From: an uncultured Opitutales bacterium
Lineage (GTDB): Bacteria; Verrucomicrobiota; Verrucomicrobiia; Opitutales; UBA9783
DNA: 18,859 nt
Assembly (NCBI GenBank): GCA_934700265.1
Contig: CAKUXH010000008.1
Span: forward strand, 1 to 18,859
Direction of reading: 5' to 3'
Of the stretch, positions 7,610 to 15,115 are shown piece by piece (the stretch's first letter is position 1; each line of letters opens with the position of its first letter). Below the pieces are notes generated by a model, which was given only the letters and a program-made list of their open reading frames with translations, searched no databases and was not told the origin of the DNA. Both the position numbers and the translations under genes were made by a program.

Positions 7610-9795
7610 TGCAGCTTTATTACATCGAGGTCCTTCCATTCATCGCTGTTCCTTATACACTTATCTACACGGCAAAAGAGCTTGTTGCCATAGGAACACT
7701 CGTCAATATTACAGTAAAAAATATCAAAACCAAGGGAATTGTAAAAACCATTTCTACAACGCCTCCTCAATCTAATTACAAACTATCACCTATCAATGGA
7801 CTTGTTTACCCTGAACCGATAATTTTTAATGATGGAATCAAAATCATTGAATGGATCTCTCGATATTACGCTTGTAATACTCCATCAGCCATCGAGACAG
7901 CCTTGCCTACGCAATTACGTCAAGGTAAAACATTTCCTCGATTCTATTGTTTTCATACTACCAATGAAGTAACCAAATTCAACTCTCGCAGTTATCAACA
8001 AAAAGCTGTCTACGAATGGATTAATAAACATCCCTACTGCACACAAGAAACATTTGCTATTACATTTCCTAACCAAAGTTCTGTCCTTAATAAACTTATC
8101 AAAAAAAAATATGTAGAACGGTTTTTACAAGATAATGTTGAAAAAATTCCGGCAGCTTCAGAAATTTCAACCAACAAAATCACTCTTAACGAAGAACAAA
8201 AGGTAGCTTTAAAAACGATCACGAAAACCTTACAACAGCAAATTTATACTACCTATTTGCTCTGGGGTATTACTGGTTCAGGAAAAACAGAAATTTATCA
8301 TAATCTCATTTATGAAGCTAAAAAATTAGGAAAACAAGTACTTTATCTCGTTCCTGAAATTACGCTTTCTGAACAAGCACTTTTGAAAATTAAAAATCGT
8401 CTTTCTGATAACAATATAACAATTGCCGTATGGCACAGTCGTCTCACAGATACAGAAAAACTTCACATTTGGGATCAAGCTATTCATGGTAAAATCGATG
8501 TTGTTCTAGGGACACGTTCAGCACTTTTCGTTCCATTACAACATTTAGGTTTAGTTATCATAGATGAAGAACATGAACCTTCCTATAAACAATCGGATAA
8601 TCCTCGTTATCACGGAAGAGATTTAGCTATTTATAAAGCGTACTTAACCCAATCATTATGCGTATTAGGAACAGCTACCCCTTCAGCAGAAACTTGGTCC
8701 AATGTAAAAAACGGAAAATATCAAATTATTAAACTAACTCAACGAGCCACAGGAGCAAGCCTTCCTAAAGTTCACTTAGTCGATATGCGATATGAAAAAC
8801 CTAACTTTGAAGGAACATTTATTTTATCCCGCTTACTACGAGAAAAAATTAACGTACGTCTTGATCGAAAAGAACAAACACTGCTATTTTTAAATCGACG
8901 TGGTTACGCTCCTTATCTCTATTGTCCAAAATGCGAAACACGACAAGAATGCCCTCATTGTAAAAGCCACCTAGTTTTCCATAAAAAAGACGCTACTTTG
9001 CGTTGTCATCTGTGTGATTTTAAACTACCTGCTTATACGAATTGTCCAAAGTGCCACACTCCATTAAAATTAAGTGCAGGACTAGGTACACAACGCATCG
9101 AAGCTTGTTTACAAAGGTTTTATCCACATATTCGTACTTTACGTTTAGATTCTGATGTTATTAAAGAACATCCTCATTGGTACAATGATATTTTAAATCA
9201 TAAGTATGACATCATTGTCGGAACGCAAATGCTCGCAAAAGGATTAGATTTTCCTAACATTACCTTGGTCGGTGTTATTCAAGCTGATGGCCAAAACTCT
9301 CTCGAAGATTTTCGTATCTCCGAACGAACTTTTCAGTTAATCATACAAGTAAGTGGCCGTGCTGGTCGCTCTGAAAAACGCGGTGAAGTCATTGTTCAAT
9401 CTTTTTCACCAGAAAGCGACTGTATCCACTACGGAATAAATCAAGCAGTTGAAACATTTCTAAATAAAGAGTATGCTTTACGCAAACAATACCTTTATCC
9501 ACCATTTCGTCATATGATTCGCCATATATTTCGAAGCCGTTCAGAAAAAATTCTTCCTTATGTACTCAATCAATGGAATGAATACTTACATAAAAATTTA
9601 CCTACAAATATAGAGATCTTGGGGCCTGCTTATCCTACACAAAACAAGGTCAATGGTTACTATCGAATGCATATGCTATATTTAACATATAACGTTTTGA
9701 ATGACCTTCCTAAACTCTTACAGTGTAGAAGCGCATTAAAAATTCCTAAAAATGTGATTGATATGTGGGATGTAGACCCTATAGACTTTAGATAA
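7609..9795 (+). CDS. priA: Primosomal protein N' (replication restart helicase PriA)
   Basis: PriA is the superfamily 2 DNA helicase that recognises stalled forks and reloads the replisome. From ATG 7609 the product has 728 residues, normal for the family. An N-terminal DNA-binding region (1-100) precedes the helicase core with Walker A GITGSGKT (220-227), the DEEH box (319-322), GTATPSAET (about 355-363) and the later helicase motifs GTQMLAKGLDF and SGRAGR. Between the two RecA-like lobes sit eight cysteines in CxxC pairs (439, 442, 448, 451, 466, 469, 479, 482), the zinc-binding module of PriA. The frame extends to a TTG at 7603, but ATG 7609 overlapping the previous stop is preferred. PriB and DnaT are not visible here. 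Confidence 0.98.
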   Translation: MQLYYIEVLPFIAVPYTLIYTAKELVAIGTLVNITVKNIKTKGIVKTISTTPPQSNYKLSPINGLVYPEPIIFNDGIKIIEWISRYYACNTPSAIETALPTQLRQGKTFPRFYCFHTTNEVTKFNSRSYQQKAVYEWINKHPYCTQETFAITFPNQSSVLNKLIKKKYVERFLQDNVEKIPAASEISTNKITLNEEQKVALKTITKTLQQQIYTTYLLWGITGSGKTEIYHNLIYEAKKLGKQVLYLVPEITLSEQALLKIKNRLSDNNITIAVWHSRLTDTEKLHIWDQAIHGKIDVVLGTRSALFVPLQHLGLVIIDEEHEPSYKQSDNPRYHGRDLAIYKAYLTQSLCVLGTATPSAETWSNVKNGKYQIIKLTQRATGASLPKVHLVDMRYEKPNFEGTFILSRLLREKINVRLDRKEQTLLFLNRRGYAPYLYCPKCETRQECPHCKSHLVFHKKDATLRCHLCDFKLPAYTNCPKCHTPLKLSAGLGTQRIEACLQRFYPHIRTLRLDSDVIKEHPHWYNDILNHKYDIIVGTQMLAKGLDFPNITLVGVIQADGQNSLEDFRISERTFQLIIQVSGRAGRSEKRGEVIVQSFSPESDCIHYGINQAVETFLNKEYALRKQYLYPPFRHMIRHIFRSRSEKILPYVLNQWNEYLHKNLPTNIEILGPAYPTQNKVNGYYRMHMLYLTYNVLNDLPKLLQCRSALKIPKNVIDMWDVDPIDFR

Positions 9796-9798
9796 ACT

Positions 9799-10245
9799 AT
9801 GATTATAGATACATTAGATAATTTAAAAAAATATATTCCTTTACATCCAGGCTTCGCAAAAGTCGAAGATTTTTTGAGTCATACAGACCTTACTAATTTA
9901 GATGTAGGACGTTACGAAATTGATGGAGATAAGCTTTTTTTAAATGTTGACCATTACGAAACAAAAGAATCTAAAAAAGTAGAATTTCATAAGAAATATA
10001 TCGACATTCAAATTGTTGTTTCAGGAAAAGAACAAATCGGATGGACACCTATCAACAAAATTAAAGAGATTACTATTCCCTACAACGAAAAAAAAGATAT
10101 TGGTTTTGGTCTTGGAGAAACTGATAAACTCATTGCTAGCAACGGTTTATTTTTCATTTTCTTTCCTGAAGATGCACACCAACCAGGCTTAGCTTATAAA
10201 CAACCTTCTTGGATAAAAAAATTAGTATTTAAGATAAAATTGTGA
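9799..10245 (+). CDS. YhcH/YjgK/YiaL (DUF386, NanQ-like) family protein
   Basis: The 148-residue product matches the YhcH/YjgK/YiaL family, small cupin-like beta-barrel metal proteins. The signature region VEFHKKYIDIQIVVSGKEQI (about 54-73) with a conserved histidine and aspartate, and the later DAHQPGL (about 125-131) with a histidine, fit the metal site. E. coli YhcH (NanQ) acts as an N-acetylneuraminate anomerase, but family members work on various sugars and no sialic acid genes are visible here, so the substrate is open. It starts 3 nt after priA and stops 1 nt before the glycosyltransferase, in what looks like one operon. Placement next to a sugar transferase suggests a role with a surface or scavenged sugar, which is inference. 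Confidence 0.85.
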   Translation: MIIDTLDNLKKYIPLHPGFAKVEDFLSHTDLTNLDVGRYEIDGDKLFLNVDHYETKESKKVEFHKKYIDIQIVVSGKEQIGWTPINKIKEITIPYNEKKDIGFGLGETDKLIASNGLFFIFFPEDAHQPGLAYKQPSWIKKLVFKIKL

Positions 10246-10246
10246 T

Positions 10247-11182
10247 ATGTCGTCGCAACCAACTACTTTGAAAATACTTATTGTAAAACCTTCGTCTTTT
10301 GGTGATATTGTTCAAATGTTGCAAGTAACCGAAGGTATTTACCATCCAGCAGAAAAAAATAATCTGCATTTAAATATCCATTGGGTTGTTCGTGATTGTT
10401 TTGCAGATTTTTTAAAAATCAGTCCTTTCATTTCTAAATTATTAATATTTGAACGAAATAATGGCATTTCAGGTTTCTTTAAATTAATAAAACAAATTCG
10501 ACAAACTAAATACGATTGGGTTATTGATGGGCAAGGGTTATTACGCTCTGGTTTAATGACATTTTTATCAAAAGCAAAATATAAAGTAGGACGAAAAGAT
10601 GCTCGAGAATGTTCACGTATTTTTTATCAAAAAACTTACGAACCACAAAAAACGCCAGCTCATGCCGTAGAAATACTTCAAGCACTATTTCAACCTTTAA
10701 ATTTGAAATCAGTTCCTCAACGCCCGCTTACATTAAATCTAAACAAATGGTGTTTCCCTTTTGACAAGAATGCGATCTTACTATTCCCTAATAGTCGAGG
10801 TCCTAAAAAAGAATGGCCTTATTTTTATGAGCTCACCAATCTTCTCTTAGAAAAAACGGATAAATTTTGTATTTGGATCGGTCAAACCCCTCCTAAAAAC
10901 ATACCACATCATCCTCGTTTTATAAATTTTATAGGAAAAACAAAACTATCTGATTTACCTTTGCTTATCCAAAATTCAGCCTGTATAATAGCCAATGATA
11001 GTGGACCAGTTCATTTAGCTGCAGCTTTAAATAAGCCATTAGTTGGTATTTATGGACCTACAGATAGATTGCGCTACGGACCTTACCCAACCTATCAACA
11101 TGCCATCCTTCAAGCTCCTGATAATCACTTAGAATTGCTAACTGTTGAAGAGGTTGCCCAAGCGGTTTTCAAACAATTATAA
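10247..11182 (+). CDS. Glycosyltransferase family 9 (heptosyltransferase-like)
   Basis: The 311-residue product has the GT9 layout: an N-terminal Rossmann-like half opening with ILIVKPSSFGDIVQ (10-23), where Asp20 matches the conserved catalytic-region aspartate, an IDGQGLLRSG motif (about 93-102), and a C-terminal donor-binding half with PNSRGPKKEWP (181-191) and IANDSGPVHLAAAL (248-261). Such enzymes (WaaC, WaaF, WaaQ) add ADP-heptose to lipopolysaccharide core at the inner face of the cytoplasmic membrane. Chlamydiaceae make a truncated, heptose-free LPS, so if this is a chlamydial relative the enzyme points to a longer core, as expected for environmental lineages. The exact acceptor cannot be read; no ADP-heptose genes are in the window. 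It sits in the priA operon, 6 nt-scale spacing to both neighbours. Confidence 0.9.
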   Translation: MSSQPTTLKILIVKPSSFGDIVQMLQVTEGIYHPAEKNNLHLNIHWVVRDCFADFLKISPFISKLLIFERNNGISGFFKLIKQIRQTKYDWVIDGQGLLRSGLMTFLSKAKYKVGRKDARECSRIFYQKTYEPQKTPAHAVEILQALFQPLNLKSVPQRPLTLNLNKWCFPFDKNAILLFPNSRGPKKEWPYFYELTNLLLEKTDKFCIWIGQTPPKNIPHHPRFINFIGKTKLSDLPLLIQNSACIIANDSGPVHLAAALNKPLVGIYGPTDRLRYGPYPTYQHAILQAPDNHLELLTVEEVAQAVFKQL

Positions 11183-11187
11183 ATTAT

Positions 11188-12069
11188 ATGTACGACATTT
11201 GGAACCCATGGCATGGTTGCATAAGAAAGAGCGAAGGTTGTGAAAATTGTTTCATGTATTCCATTGATAAGCAACGCGGACAAAATGGTCGAAATATTTT
11301 TAAAGTAAAAAATCTTTTTGATTACCCACTTCAAAAAGACAAAAAAGGCCAATATAAAGTACGAAGCGGCTTGATGCTTCGAGTATGCATGACTTCTGAT
11401 TTTTTCTTACAAGAAGCAGATGAATGGCGAAACGAAGCTTGGGATATCATGCAAAAACGTCCAGATGTTACCTTTATACTTTTAACTAAACGTCCAGAAA
11501 GAGTAATGCAATGTTTACCTAAAAATTGGGATCAAGGTTGGGATAATATATTTTTTAACATTACGACAGAAAATCAAAAACGAGCAGATGAACGGATACC
11601 CTTGCTAAAAGATCTACCTTTTAAACATAAAGGTATTATCGTTGCTCCTTTTATAGGCCCTGTATCCATAAAAAAATATTTAGATATGCATTTTATTGAA
11701 CAAGTTGTGGCAGGCGGAGAAAACTACAATGGAGCTCGCCCCTTGCATTACGATTGGGTTAAACAACTCTACCAAGAATGCGTAGACGCAAATGTACGTT
11801 TTTGTTTTATGGAAACCGGAACGCATTTCATAAAAGACAATAAATTGTACACACTTTCTTCAAAACGTACACAAAGCGTCATGGCATTTAAATCAGGGTT
11901 ACAATGGAAGGGAAAACCTCTTCATTTTAACTTGGTAACGCCACAAATGAACTTATTTCACACATCTATTCCACTTTACGAAAAACAATGGTCTGAACCT
12001 TGCCAAACTTGCGGCGCCCGCTTAATTTGCAACGGCTGCCAAAAATGTGAAAAATGTTCATATAAGTAG
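11188..12069 (+). CDS. DUF5131 (phage Gp37/Gp68) family protein with C-terminal zinc ribbon
   Basis: The 293-residue product matches the DUF5131 family, first named from phage proteins Gp37/Gp68. The N-terminus has the family hallmark WNPWHGC followed by SEGCENC, giving cysteines C11, C18 and C21 in a Cx6CxxC pattern that could bind a metal or an Fe-S cluster, as in radical-SAM-like folds. Internal motifs FILLTKRPERV (about 96-106), GGENYNGARPLHYDWV (about 177-192) and FCFMETG (about 207-213) fit a TIM-barrel. The last 25 residues add a cysteine-rich ribbon with C272, C275, C281, C284, C287 and C290. The biochemical role is not known to me. The gene lies 5 nt after the glycosyltransferase and ends the operon. 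Confidence 0.85.
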   Translation: MYDIWNPWHGCIRKSEGCENCFMYSIDKQRGQNGRNIFKVKNLFDYPLQKDKKGQYKVRSGLMLRVCMTSDFFLQEADEWRNEAWDIMQKRPDVTFILLTKRPERVMQCLPKNWDQGWDNIFFNITTENQKRADERIPLLKDLPFKHKGIIVAPFIGPVSIKKYLDMHFIEQVVAGGENYNGARPLHYDWVKQLYQECVDANVRFCFMETGTHFIKDNKLYTLSSKRTQSVMAFKSGLQWKGKPLHFNLVTPQMNLFHTSIPLYEKQWSEPCQTCGARLICNGCQKCEKCSYK

Positions 12070-12104
12070 ATGATTTAGTATAAAAACAAAAAAAATAATA
12101 TTAA

Positions 12105-13019
12105 CTATTTTTGTCTTAAAATTTGCAATTCATTTTCAAAACTAGCCGGATGCGGAATCATAAATGAACAGGGAGTATTCTTAATAGGATGATTAAAATC
12201 TATTTGATAGGCATGCAGAAATAAACGTTTATCTGGAATTTTACCATACTTAGGATCTCCCACAATGGTATGACCAATACTTTTTAGATGCACACGAATT
12301 TGATGAGTACGCCCTGTTATAGGATAACAAGCTAGTAAGGCTTTATTAGCTTTTGGAAATGCCTCTAGACATTCCCATTGTGTACAAGCTTCACGACCTG
12401 AAGTTGTTATACACATGGACGTTCGATCTCGTTGACTACGCCCTATCGGTACCTTAATCGTTCCTGACTGAAATTTTGGAATATTCCAAACTAAAGCATG
12501 ATAGGTTTTATGGATTTTTCGTTCTGAAAACATTCGCGTTAAAGCCCAATAAGCTACGTCTGTTTTCGCAAATAAAATAAGCCCTGAAGTCGCTTGATCA
12601 AGACGATGAACAACCCCTGGACGCTCAGGTCCAGCTGCAGCACTTAATGGACAATAAGCTAGCAAGGCTTCTACAAGTGTACTTCCTGGTTCCACTCCAT
12701 TTCCTAAATGTACTACTTGTCCTTCTGGCTTATTAACAACCAGTAAATCCTCATCTTCAAAGAGAATATCCACGTTAGATTTTTTTGGCGTTAATGTGAT
12801 TGCTTTTGGGGGTTGAATGTTTAAAATACAAGTTTCACCAATTTTTACTCGATAACTGAATGAATTTACAACGACATTATCTATTGTAAGAAAACCACTT
12901 CGGATTGATTTTTGGATACAAGCTCGACTGTACTGTTCTTTACAAATCTCAGAAAATAACTTATCAACACGATAACCCGCATGTTCTTTCTGAATTGTTA
13001 ATGTTATCGGTTGCTCCAC
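12105..13019 (-). CDS. rluD: RluD-family rRNA pseudouridine synthase
   Basis: This 304-residue enzyme isomerises uridines to pseudouridine in ribosomal RNA. An N-terminal S4-type RNA-binding domain (about 15-75) precedes the RluA-superfamily catalytic domain. The catalytic motif GVVHRLDQATSGLILFAKT (135-153) carries the active-site aspartate D141, and the conserved YPITGRTHQIRVHL block lies near 237-250. The S4 domain fits RluC/RluD rather than RluA; between these the RluD call is a family-level guess (RluD modifies helix 69 of 23S rRNA). It starts one base after the stop of the upstream kinase gene, so the two are almost certainly co-transcribed. It converges with the DUF5131 gene over a 35-bp gap without a clear terminator. 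Confidence 0.9.
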   Translation of the reverse strand: MEQPITLTIQKEHAGYRVDKLFSEICKEQYSRACIQKSIRSGFLTIDNVVVNSFSYRVKIGETCILNIQPPKAITLTPKKSNVDILFEDEDLLVVNKPEGQVVHLGNGVEPGSTLVEALLAYCPLSAAAGPERPGVVHRLDQATSGLILFAKTDVAYWALTRMFSERKIHKTYHALVWNIPKFQSGTIKVPIGRSQRDRTSMCITTSGREACTQWECLEAFPKANKALLACYPITGRTHQIRVHLKSIGHTIVGDPKYGKIPDKRLFLHAYQIDFNHPIKNTPCSFMIPHPASFENELQILRQK

Positions 13020-13020
13020 A

Positions 13021-13854
13021 TTAATCCGGCAATTGAATTTCTGGGTGCTTTTCCTTCATATAAAGGATGTATTGATTATCAACGTAATCCCACATCTTTA
13101 CAATCTCGCGCATACAATTCTCATCGATTGAGCTATTAACAATAGCTTTATAAGCATCTATCATAGGTGCCTCAAATGAAGGATGGGTTCGCCCAATGAT
13201 ACGAGATAAATCGACATAACTATTAGAAACTCCTGCAAAAGCAAAATCTATAACAGCGACCATACGATCATTTTCATCCAGTAAAATATTTCCTGGATTC
13301 AAATCCCCATGAACAACTTGCGGTTGTTTTTCTAATTGTCTCAACTTATCATGTTTATGAAGATCATAATCATTATATTCCACAGAAGGGAGCTTATCCA
13401 AAAATTTCGATACATACATATTACAAGCTTGTGGTAACGATTTTGGATCTATCTGCTCCAATTCATGAATAAAATTAGCAATATCATAAGCTAAATTAGT
13501 AATAGCCTGACGTGATAAAAATTTAAAACGATCCGTCAAAGACCAACCTTTTATCTTTTTATGCATACTAAAAGGCCGTTCTTGATCATAAAAAATCTTT
13601 AAATCAGGAAATTGAATAGAAACTTTTTCTTTCGCGAAAGAACAAAAGGCATGGTCTTTTATCATCATTCGAGAAAAAAATGAGTTTCTAGGAAATCGAA
13701 AAAAATATGAAGCGTCTGGAGTTGAAGCACAAATAACAAAATTTGTCCAACCAGTTTTTACAAACTCCAATGAATTTGGAATAACTTCAGGCAAATGTCG
13801 TTTTACAATTTCTAGGAAATTATCAGCTTCTGTAAAAAATTTTTCTTTACTCAT
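13021..13854 (-). CDS. Aminoglycoside phosphotransferase-fold kinase (APH family)
   Basis: The 277-residue protein has the APH/choline-kinase fold. The catalytic loop is VVHGDLNPGNILL (180-192), with Asp184 as presumed base and Asn189 as metal ligand, and the DFG-equivalent is VIDFAFAG (201-208) with Asp203. The N-lobe has a weak nucleotide site (VKTGWTNFVICAST, about 32-45) with no classical glycine-rich loop. The substrate is unknown: relatives phosphorylate aminoglycosides, macrolides, choline, homoserine, thiamine or fructosamine. No resistance cassette context is seen, and base composition is like that of the neighbours, so a housekeeping metabolite kinase is more likely than drug resistance. 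It precedes the pseudouridine synthase by one base. Confidence 0.85.
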   Translation of the reverse strand: MSKEKFFTEADNFLEIVKRHLPEVIPNSLEFVKTGWTNFVICASTPDASYFFRFPRNSFFSRMMIKDHAFCSFAKEKVSIQFPDLKIFYDQERPFSMHKKIKGWSLTDRFKFLSRQAITNLAYDIANFIHELEQIDPKSLPQACNMYVSKFLDKLPSVEYNDYDLHKHDKLRQLEKQPQVVHGDLNPGNILLDENDRMVAVIDFAFAGVSNSYVDLSRIIGRTHPSFEAPMIDAYKAIVNSSIDENCMREIVKMWDYVDNQYILYMKEKHPEIQLPD

Positions 13855-14050
13855 AGTTCAATGTAATAAACAAAAGATTAATTTTATATCATTTTGTCAA
13901 GAAAAAGACTCTTATTTTGCTAAAAGCACAAACATGCTAATTACTACTCAAAAAGGACTTAAAAATTTCCAACAATTTTCATTTTTATTGTATCATTTTT
14001 ACTTATTCACAATGTATTTCATCATTTCAACAAAATTTCAATAAAAACTC

Positions 14051-14078
14051 TTGACATATATCCAAGGTAATCTACTAT
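14051..14078 (+). promoter_or_regulatory. Sigma-70-type promoter of tRNA-Asp
   Basis: TTGACA (14051-14056, perfect -35 consensus) and TACTAT (14073-14078) are separated by 16 bp. Transcription would start near 14085, about 16 nt before tRNA-Asp at 14101, a normal leader for a tRNA. This is the best promoter in the window. It lies in the 246-bp gap 13855-14100, in which I see nothing else clear. Confidence 0.75.
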
Positions 14079-14100
14079 CAAATACGTTATCATCATAAGC

Positions 14101-14177
14101 GGGGTGGTAGTTCAGCTGGTTAGAACGCCTGCCTGTCACGCAGGAGGTCGCGAGTTCGAGTCTCGTCCATCCCGCCA
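14101..14177 (+). tRNA. tRNA-Asp (anticodon GTC)
   Basis: The cloverleaf is complete: acceptor stem GGGGTGG/CCATCCC with one G-U pair, D arm GTTC/GAAC, anticodon stem CCTGC/GCAGG with loop CTGTCAC and anticodon GTC at 14135-14137, T arm GCGAG/CTCGT with loop TTCGAGT, discriminator G (expected for Asp) and encoded CCA. Length is 77 nt. Confidence 0.97.
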
Positions 14178-14316
14178 TTTGATAGTGTTATTATTGAAAA
14201 GATTAGTAAATTTTTTAATTTTTATAACTAAAAGAGTTTTTTGCTTAAATTCTAAAATTAAATTTTTTAACATTTTTTAATTTACATCAGCTTAAATATC
14301 TCTCAAATACTATTAC

Positions 14317-14979
14317 ATGTCTGTAGCACTTTCAAAATTAAATTGGTGTAATGTTAGTTTAGGTAGTGATTATAATTGGTGGGTTAAGGAAACCAGTGAT
14401 CCTATTCATTGGGATGTTGATTGTCTCAGTTTGTTGGATCCAAAACAAGTTGCTTACGTCTTGGAATTAACAGACGATTTAAAGGATTATGGATTTAACC
14501 CTGACATGCTAGATCGTGCCTTTTTCCGATTCAAAATAGACAAAAAGTTAAGTGATAATCTTGTTCGCCTTGTCCGCACAGATCAAAGCCTCATAGAAAG
14601 CGAAGAACCTTTGTTTGCACTTCCAGACAACATTGATGAAGAAAGAAGCTACTATGTTGATTTTGTTGATCGTATTACAAAATTACGCGCTCGCCTATTA
14701 AACGATAGCATCGATTTCAAAAAAAGCCTATCTGCCGAAGAAATTACAGATGAACTTGCAGAAAAATATCGTTTAGAATACTTCGAAGGTACCAGTGTTC
14801 ATGTTTACCGAGAATTAATAGATATCTTAGAGTACGTTCCAGAAGGCTTCGAGCTTGGTAAAGAAGAAAAAAATGAAAACGAAGAAGAAGACCTTTATGC
14901 TGACATTGAAACCGATGATATTAATGAAAAAGAGGAAATCGAAGAAGATGAAACTATGCGTTGGGATGAAAATGAATAA
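14317..14979 (+). CDS. Hypothetical protein with strongly acidic C-terminal tail
   Basis: I do not recognise this 220-residue protein. The first 175 residues look globular: a Trp-rich start (W10, W21, W22, W33) and helical segments around DPKQVAYVLELTDDLKDYGF and the later VDFVDRITKLRARLL. The tail (about 178-220) is almost entirely Glu, Asp, Asn and Lys, with over half the residues acidic, and is probably disordered. There is no signal peptide or membrane segment, so it is likely cytoplasmic or a secreted effector. No Shine-Dalgarno site precedes ATG 14317. It lies 139 nt after tRNA-Asp and 55 nt before tRNA-Cys. Acidic tails occur in proteins that bind basic partners such as ribosomal or nucleoid proteins; that is only a suggestion. 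Confidence 0.75.
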   Translation: MSVALSKLNWCNVSLGSDYNWWVKETSDPIHWDVDCLSLLDPKQVAYVLELTDDLKDYGFNPDMLDRAFFRFKIDKKLSDNLVRLVRTDQSLIESEEPLFALPDNIDEERSYYVDFVDRITKLRARLLNDSIDFKKSLSAEEITDELAEKYRLEYFEGTSVHVYRELIDILEYVPEGFELGKEEKNENEEEDLYADIETDDINEKEEIEEDETMRWDENE

Positions 14980-15034
14980 AACAAAAATTTTCGCTTGATT
15001 TTATCTCATTTTTTTGAAACACTTAATTTTAAAA

Positions 15035-15109
15035 GGCACGGTAGCCAAGTGGTAAGGCAGGAGTCTGCAAAACTTCTATACGTCGGTTCAATTCCGACCC
15101 GTGCCTCCA
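15035..15109 (+). tRNA. tRNA-Cys (anticodon GCA)
   Basis: The cloverleaf is complete: acceptor stem GGCACGG/CCGTGCC, D arm GCC/GGC, anticodon stem GGAGT/ACTTC with loop CTGCAAA and anticodon GCA at 15067-15069, T arm GTCGG/CCGAC with loop TTCAATT, discriminator T as expected for Cys, and encoded CCA. The ATG of the next gene lies only 6 nt after the CCA. Confidence 0.97.
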
Positions 15110-15115
15110 AAGATA

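Noticed and set aside
7573-7770. Minus-strand frame across the lipoprotein-priA junction, and other 60-75-residue frames opposite sufB, the translocator gene, priA, the GT9 gene, DUF2062 and mrdA
   Set aside because: They lie wholly over well-supported genes on the other strand or frame, show no motif, and are expected by chance.
12070-12104. Terminator between the convergent DUF5131 and pseudouridine synthase genes
   Set aside because: ACAAAAA and TTTTTGT can pair, but the stem is nearly all A-T and interrupted, so it is not convincing.
13872-13900. Perfect TTGACA on the minus strand upstream of the kinase gene
   Set aside because: No acceptable -10 box lies 15-19 bp downstream; the nearest TATAAA is only 6 bp away.
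15101-15115. GTG start extending the DUF2062 frame upstream
   Set aside because: The codon lies inside the 3' end of tRNA-Cys; ATG 15116 is a normal start just after it.
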